29,308 nt of DNA. Origin: DRWZ01 sp964601505 (GTDB lineage Bacteria > Calescibacteriota > Calescibacteriia > Calescibacteriales > Calescibacteriaceae). The DNA lies in the NCBI GenBank assembly GCA_964601505.1, contig CAZRNR010000024.1:1-29308 (forward strand), given 5' to 3'. Positions 25,227 through 29,308 of this stretch are shown here, one piece after another (within the stretch, counting starts at the first letter, position 1; each line of letters begins with the position of its first letter). A program made the position numbers and the translations under genes. The notes beneath the pieces are model-generated. The model had not been told where the DNA came from, did not search any database, and was given only the letters and a program-made list of their open reading frames with translations.

Positions 25227-26125
25227 TTGCTGTCTGTTATTATCTGATCAGATTCTTTAAGCTTCTTTTTTAGATATTCTGGTTTTGATATAACAGATTT
25301 GAACATCTCTGGGTTAAGAAATTCAGTCTCAATTTCTGAAAATCTTTTCTTAAGCTCCTGATCAGAGATATCTTCTGGGGATCTACATTTTGAACCAAAG
25401 GTAAATGCCCAGTTAAGCATAAAAGATGGAACACATGCAGAAGCGCAGGAAACCTTAGGGAAAACCTTCTCCAAAGTCCTATACATAGCGGTCAAAAATC
25501 TGCTTTCCGATGGACTTAGAACATTAGACTGTATAGATACGATACCATTTTCGGTTAATCTCTCATAGACAACTTCCATGAATTCTTTTGTAAAAAGCAT
25601 ATAAGAAGGGCCATATTCAAGAGGATCAACCGTATCTATTATTATTATATCAAATTTATCTCTTGTTCTCTCTATAAACTTTCTTCCATCTTCAAAATAG
25701 AGTTCAAGACGAGGATCAAAGAAAGATGACCTATTTATTTTTCCAAGATACTCTTTGGATATCTCAACAACATCCTTGTCTATATCAACCATAACACATC
25801 TTTTTACACTTTTGTATTTGAAAACTTCTCTTATAGTACATCCATCACCTCCACCAATAACAAGAACCGACTGCGGATCTCCGAATGTTATCAGCGGTAT
25901 ATGTACAAGAACTTCATGGTATATAAATTCATCAGTTTCCGCTACTTGTATTTTTCCATCAAGTATTAAACAGAGACCGATATCCCCAAGTTCAGCTACT
26001 TCAACGAACTGATATTCAGTTTTGCGAGCCAGAATAGTATTTTTTACAACATAAAAGATACCAGATGATTCGTCAGTCCAATCAAAGTAAAATTTGTATC
26101 TGCTCCGATCTTTTATCTGCACCAT
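25208..26125 (-). CDS. speE: Spermidine synthase (aminopropyltransferase)
   Basis: This cytosolic enzyme transfers an aminopropyl group from decarboxylated AdoMet to putrescine or a related polyamine. Residues ~1-75 form the N-terminal beta domain with LILDGKIQVAETDEFIYHE (the conserved Y-H-E at 69-71). The Rossmann domain has VLVIGGGDGCTIREV (88-101), MVDID near D115, EDGRKFI (D146) and the gate motif IIIDTVDPLEYGPSYMLFT with D164. Length (305) is normal for bacterial enzymes. The 5' end overlaps speH by 44 bases, so the two are translated together from one message. The exact amine acceptor (putrescine, agmatine or cadaverine) cannot be fixed from sequence. Confidence 0.93.
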   Translation of the reverse strand: MVQIKDRSRYKFYFDWTDESSGIFYVVKNTILARKTEYQFVEVAELGDIGLCLILDGKIQVAETDEFIYHEVLVHIPLITFGDPQSVLVIGGGDGCTIREVFKYKSVKRCVMVDIDKDVVEISKEYLGKINRSSFFDPRLELYFEDGRKFIERTRDKFDIIIIDTVDPLEYGPSYMLFTKEFMEVVYERLTENGIVSIQSNVLSPSESRFLTAMYRTLEKVFPKVSCASACVPSFMLNWAFTFGSKCRSPEDISDQELKKRFSEIETEFLNPEMFKSVISKPEYLKKKLKESDQIITDSNPMFVF

Positions 26126-26519
26126 CGGGAATCTCCCTATTGATTTTTGTATTTATAGATTTTATTTTTCTTACATTTCCTCTTTCTGCTCTGAAAAGAA
26201 TTAGATCTTTCGTATCAAGTTTTTCGGAAATTCTTCTAACAGCTTCTTCCGGATCTTTTTCTCCACATGTATAGAAATCCAAAGCTGCATACCTAAGTTC
26301 TGGCCATGTGTGAATAGCAATATGAGATTCGGAGACTATAACAACAACAGAGATGCCCTGAGGTTCGAACTTTCTTGAGACACAGTCAACAACAGTAACC
26401 TTTGTTTCCTTCGCCGCCTGCAGAAGTATATCTGTTATAAACTTTTCATCATCCAAAAGAGCAGGATCGCAGCCATGCAATTCAGCTATGATATGGACAC
26501 CCAAGAACTTTTTTGCCAT
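26082..26519 (-). CDS. speH: S-adenosylmethionine decarboxylase proenzyme, class 1B
   Basis: This makes decarboxylated AdoMet, the aminopropyl donor used by the overlapping speE product. It is made as a proenzyme that cuts itself to create a pyruvoyl group. The processing site is visible in VSESHIAIHTWPE: cleavage is expected between E64 and S65, with S65 becoming the pyruvoyl. H70 and C85 (in DFYTCGE) are the other expected catalytic residues. The 145-residue length is a little longer than the common ~120-130 because of a charged C-terminal tail (IPDGADKRSEQIQILL), which is encoded in the overlap with speE. It has the strongest ribosome binding site in the window (AAGGAGGTG, eight bases before ATG). 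Confidence 0.94.
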   Translation of the reverse strand: MAKKFLGVHIIAELHGCDPALLDDEKFITDILLQAAKETKVTVVDCVSRKFEPQGISVVVIVSESHIAIHTWPELRYAALDFYTCGEKDPEEAVRRISEKLDTKDLILFRAERGNVRKIKSINTKINREIPDGADKRSEQIQILL

Positions 26520-26527
26520 CTCCTCCC

Positions 26528-26579
26528 CACCTCCTTTTTTTATTTTTTTAATTTATAATTTTATGCAAAAATATATCAA
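26528..26579 (-). promoter_or_regulatory. Candidate sigma70-type promoter and Shine-Dalgarno for speHE
   Basis: On the minus strand TTGATA (26579-26574) and TATAAA (26557-26552) are separated by 16 bases, close to the bacterial -35/-10 consensus. About 16 bases downstream of the -10 is a near-perfect Shine-Dalgarno, AAGGAGGTG (26536-26528), eight bases before the speH ATG. In so AT-rich a context the hexamers alone are weak evidence; the Shine-Dalgarno is reliable. Confidence 0.5.
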
Positions 26580-26645
26580 TCTGAAAAACTTAAAACAAAA
26601 AACAAAAAATTTTACCAAAAAAATCTCAAAAATTCAAGAATAAAA

Positions 26646-26999
26646 TTAGAAACCCGAAATTTTAGATCTCCATCTTGCAAAAATTATCCCGATCAAAATT
26701 CCTAGAAAATCGGCTAAGATGTCATAAAAACTCGACTCTCTGCTCGGGAAAAAACTTTGTATGAATTCGTCAAGGATCCCAATAGAACAAGTCATGATAA
26801 AAGTTAAAGGCACAGAATTTATACCATACGACCTAAGAAATAAGAAGCAAAAGTATCCACCTGGAATATAATAAACAATATGAAGAATTTTGTCAAGCGA
26901 AGGGAATTCAATTGGCGGGAGCTTAGCGGCATGGCTCGCATTCCAGACAACCGATGCTGCCCAAATGAAGAAAATAGATATATAAAAATACCTTCTCAC
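26646..26999 (-). CDS. VanZ-like family membrane protein
   Basis: This is a 117-residue inner-membrane protein of the VanZ-like family, named after a teicoplanin-resistance protein but mostly of unknown function. The family pattern is clear: LDKILHIVYYIPGGY early, then GILDEFIQSFFPSRESS with the conserved Asp-Glu and Arg, and DILADFLGILIGIIFA at the end, with about four hydrophobic segments. The start is a GTG at 26999. It lies 126 bases upstream of speH on the same strand and 233 bases after a small lipoprotein gene. The speHE promoter in the gap suggests that it is not strictly part of the polyamine operon. Antibiotic resistance should not be inferred. Confidence 0.85.
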   Translation of the reverse strand: MRRYFYISIFFIWAASVVWNASHAAKLPPIEFPSLDKILHIVYYIPGGYFCFLFLRSYGINSVPLTFIMTCSIGILDEFIQSFFPSRESSFYDILADFLGILIGIIFARWRSKISGF

Positions 27000-27232
27000 A
27001 ATATTTTAGTTTCTAACACAAAAATAAAAATTCATTTTTAACGAAAAATGAAATTATGTAAATTAACAATCAAAACCTCCAAATGAATCAATTTCCCACA
27101 GGGTAAAAACATTGATTCCCGAAAAACACCAGAAAAAACAAAATAAACCAGTAAGACTAAACAAATTGGATCAAATTCATGGTGAGGGGAAGAATAAAAC
27201 AGATGTGAAAGAATAAAATTTTCTATCTTATA

Positions 27233-27580
27233 CTAATACCACAAGATTTTAATGATTTCTCTTTGTTTCATATCTAGCTCAATCCGGACTTTCTTTTTAC
27301 CAGAAATATCATAGAAAATTATCATCAATGTTTCGTCTTCTGGGGTAAAGGTAAGCTTAGACTCGACAAAAAAAGAACCGATGTTTTCAGAAGAACAGCT
27401 CTGGGAAACATCACATATCTCAACCCTTGAAAAATTAGAAGCAATAATTACAAAACTACCATCACTATCAAAGTATAATTTCTTGATGAATAACTCAGGT
27501 TTATTCCATAACCCACGTGAAGCACAAGAGAAAAAAGTAGAAAGGGAAAAAGCAAAATAGATTAAAAGCTTGAGATACAT
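27233..27580 (-). CDS. Small predicted lipoprotein, unknown function
   Basis: This 115-residue protein has a hydrophobic N-terminus ending TFFSC, giving a likely lipid anchor at C19. The rest is predicted beta-rich (FVIIASNFSRVEICDV and TLMIIFYDISGKKKVRIEL), with two cysteines in EICDVSQSCSS that may form a disulfide. No family is recognised. It reads like a single small beta-sandwich domain. Two perfect TATAAT hexamers lie upstream on the minus strand (27612-27607 and 27589-27584); the first would give a leader of about 20 bases, the second a nearly leaderless message. No Shine-Dalgarno precedes the ATG. The gene is divergent from tyrS. Confidence 0.6.
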   Translation of the reverse strand: MYLKLLIYFAFSLSTFFSCASRGLWNKPELFIKKLYFDSDGSFVIIASNFSRVEICDVSQSCSSENIGSFFVESKLTFTPEDETLMIIFYDISGKKKVRIELDMKQREIIKILWY

Positions 27581-27811
27581 ATGATTATAAAAAAAGTAGT
27601 AATCCCATTATACAGGTTTGTCTCTTCTAATATTTTCTGCATAACAATGAGCTGAAAATCACCCATAAATTAAATAATATTTCAATGCAGATAATCATAA
27701 TCCTACGAACTTAATATATTTGATGCGACCACCACTAATACACAAAAATAGAGAGGAATTCTCAAAAATATACAACGGGAAAAATTTAAAAATAATCTAT
27801 GTAAATAAAAT

Positions 27812-28972
27812 ATGACGGAGCTGGGAAAAATTAAAAAGAACTTAACAAGAGTGATAGAAGAAAGCGAGTTTGATGAACTTATAAAATCTGGTAGAAAACT
27901 AAGAATAAAGTTTGGAATAGACCCAACAGCATCTCTCATACACATAGGACATCTTGTAATATTATTCAAACTTAAAGAATTTCAGGAACTTGGGCATGAT
28001 GTATGTCTTGTCATTGGAGATTTTACCGCAACAATAGGAGACCCCTCTGGAAGAAGCACCGCGAGAAATATGATGTCTTATGATGAAGCCAGAAGGAATG
28101 CTCAAATCATACTTGAAAAATGTTTCAGATTCCTCATAAAGGAAAGAACAAGGGTTTTTTTCAATTCAGATTGGTTCTCATCTATGAGCCTCCCAAAATT
28201 CTTTGAACTTATTTCCAAAACAACTGTCTCACAAATAATATCAAGAGAAGACTTTAAAGAAAGAATGGAAAATAAAGTTCCGATATATAACCACGAGTTT
28301 CTTTATCCTGTTCTCCAGGCTTATGATTCTGTTATGATAAGAGCAGATATAGAATTAGGAGGTAATGATCAGCTTTTCAACCTATCTCTTGGGAGAGATA
28401 TAATGAGGGACTATGGTTTAAAGCCACAGGTATGCATAACAACCCCAATACTTGAAGGGCTCGATGGAAAACTTAAAATGTCAAAAACATACAATAACTA
28501 TGTATCTGTAGATGAAGAACCTGAATCAATATATGGAAAACTTATGGGCGTATCTGATGAACTTATTATAAAATATGGCAAACTACTTGCAAACTTTGAA
28601 GACGAAGAATTAGAAAAAATGAAGAAAGAAAATGCATTCAGAATGAAGGAAAAAATAGTATATACCATAACAGAAATTCTCAAGGGGAAAGAAATGGCTG
28701 AAAAAGCAAAAGATTGGTTTGATAAAATAATAAGATTAAGGGAAACACCAGAAAATATACCTGAATTCAAAGCGAGAGAAGGAACAATACTTCAGAAATT
28801 GATAAAAGAATTAGGATTTGTAAAGAGCGTTTCAGAGGCTATAAGACTAACAGAATCTGGTGGGATATATGTGAATGGGACACAGATAAAGGAAAGAATG
28901 TATGAACTAAAGAAGGGACAATACAAAATAAGAATAGGTAAAATTAAGTTCCTCAAAATAATAGTAGAATAA
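27812..28972 (+). CDS. tyrS: Tyrosyl-tRNA synthetase
   Basis: This class I aminoacyl-tRNA synthetase charges tRNA-Tyr. The Rossmann catalytic domain shows KFGIDPTASLIHIGHL with the HIGH motif at 44-47, GDFTATIGDPSGRS, the tyrosine-binding region (QAYDSV and ELGGNDQLFNL), and the flexible loop KMSKT at 222-226. The C-terminus carries an S4-type RNA-binding domain (SVSEAIRLTESGGIYVNG). The 386-residue length and HIGH/KMSKT pairing fit the longer bacterial TyrZ-like subgroup. It is a single gene with no Shine-Dalgarno; the ATG follows TAAATAAAAT. The 230-bp region shared with the divergent lipoprotein gene shows no evident T-box element. Confidence 0.95.
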   Translation: MTELGKIKKNLTRVIEESEFDELIKSGRKLRIKFGIDPTASLIHIGHLVILFKLKEFQELGHDVCLVIGDFTATIGDPSGRSTARNMMSYDEARRNAQIILEKCFRFLIKERTRVFFNSDWFSSMSLPKFFELISKTTVSQIISREDFKERMENKVPIYNHEFLYPVLQAYDSVMIRADIELGGNDQLFNLSLGRDIMRDYGLKPQVCITTPILEGLDGKLKMSKTYNNYVSVDEEPESIYGKLMGVSDELIIKYGKLLANFEDEELEKMKKENAFRMKEKIVYTITEILKGKEMAEKAKDWFDKIIRLRETPENIPEFKAREGTILQKLIKELGFVKSVSEAIRLTESGGIYVNGTQIKERMYELKKGQYKIRIGKIKFLKIIVE

Positions 28973-29218
28973 TTAAGATTCATAAGAATTCATCTAATCC
29001 CCGCAGCATTTTCTTCCGTATTAAAAAATATAAGAATTTCACTGAATACAAAAGATAAACAGTATTCCAAACAATCTCAACACAAAGATTAACGGTTTTG
29101 AAAAATCTGTTTAAATCTTTACCGTCTATTCAAAATCAATATAAAGAAAAATCCCAGATGAAAAAGGTATGGTGATTGGTAATTATATTCCACTAACTAT
29201 ATTTATAATAAAGTGATT

Positions 29219-29308
29219 ATGAGATTAGAGGGTTTAATACGCATTTTACAAACGGAAGAAACAGCGGAAGCATATCTAAGAGAAAAAGGGATTCTTAAAA
29301 CCTTTTCA
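29219..29308 (+). CDS. Possible transposase N-terminus (IS1595/ISXO2-like), cut by window edge
   Basis: An open frame from ATG 29219 runs off the window end for 30 codons (MRLEGLIRILQTEETAEAYL, then REKGILKTFS). The pattern of a leading helix, TEE, then AxxYLRxxG resembles the start of DDE transposases of the IS1595/ISXO2 type, where a CxxC zinc ribbon would follow. The zinc ribbon lies outside the window, so this rests on pattern memory only. TTGGTA (29176-29181) and TATATT (29198-29203) with 16-bp spacing could be its promoter. No terminal inverted repeat could be recognised. Confidence 0.4.
   Translation, partial: MRLEGLIRILQTEETAEAYLREKGILKTFS

Noticed and set aside
27581..27811. T-box riboswitch upstream of tyrS
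   Set aside because: No T-box consensus or GC-containing stems were visible in this AT-rich gap.

Overview
The window looks like a chromosomal segment of an AT-rich, two-membrane (Gram-negative type) bacterium. A secretin, a LolD-type ATPase, several predicted lipoproteins, CheA and bacterial respiratory subunits support this. Coding sequence is strongly biased to Lys, Glu and Ile, and most start codons sit in A/T-only leaders without a Shine-Dalgarno sequence. A thermophilic or deep-branching phylum would fit, but that is inference and no lineage is claimed. I saw no tRNA, rRNA or CRISPR array.

Layout. 1-933: a two-TM potassium channel with RCK domains, cut by one in-frame TAA. 934-1343: a gene-free gap. 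1344-2246: a GT2 glycosyltransferase. 2290-7007: an aldehyde dehydrogenase overlapping sbcC by ATGA. 10394-7004 (minus): cheA, cytochrome oxidase subunit III and HMG-CoA lyase. 10589-18849 (plus): nuoA, a PqqD-like small protein, an ACT-less aspartokinase, a GspD-type secretin, two large beta-propeller-like lipoproteins and a LolD-like ATPase. 19133-20266: galK. 22544-20308 (minus): a decayed tract of at least three broken genes, one of them a PstS-like periplasmic binding protein. 24936-22939 (minus): a large lipoprotein with an alpha/alpha-barrel-like C-terminal half. 27580-25208 (minus): a small lipoprotein, a VanZ-like protein, speH and speE. 27812-28972: tyrS. 29219 to the edge: the start of a possible transposase.

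How the genes may work together. speH and speE form a clear polyamine module: decarboxylated AdoMet feeds aminopropyl transfer. It has the only strong Shine-Dalgarno and a reasonable promoter. The secretin-lipoprotein-lipoprotein-LolD run (12079-18849) is the best candidate for an undescribed envelope or secretion assembly, because the usual gsp, pil and lolCE partners are absent. Several multi-subunit genes (nuoA, coxC, cheA, sbcC, gspD, lolD) appear without partners, so this genome seems to scatter its operons.

The strongest anomalies are the interrupted potassium channel, the multi-frameshift pseudogene tract, and the aspartokinase that ends exactly where the regulatory ACT domains should begin.
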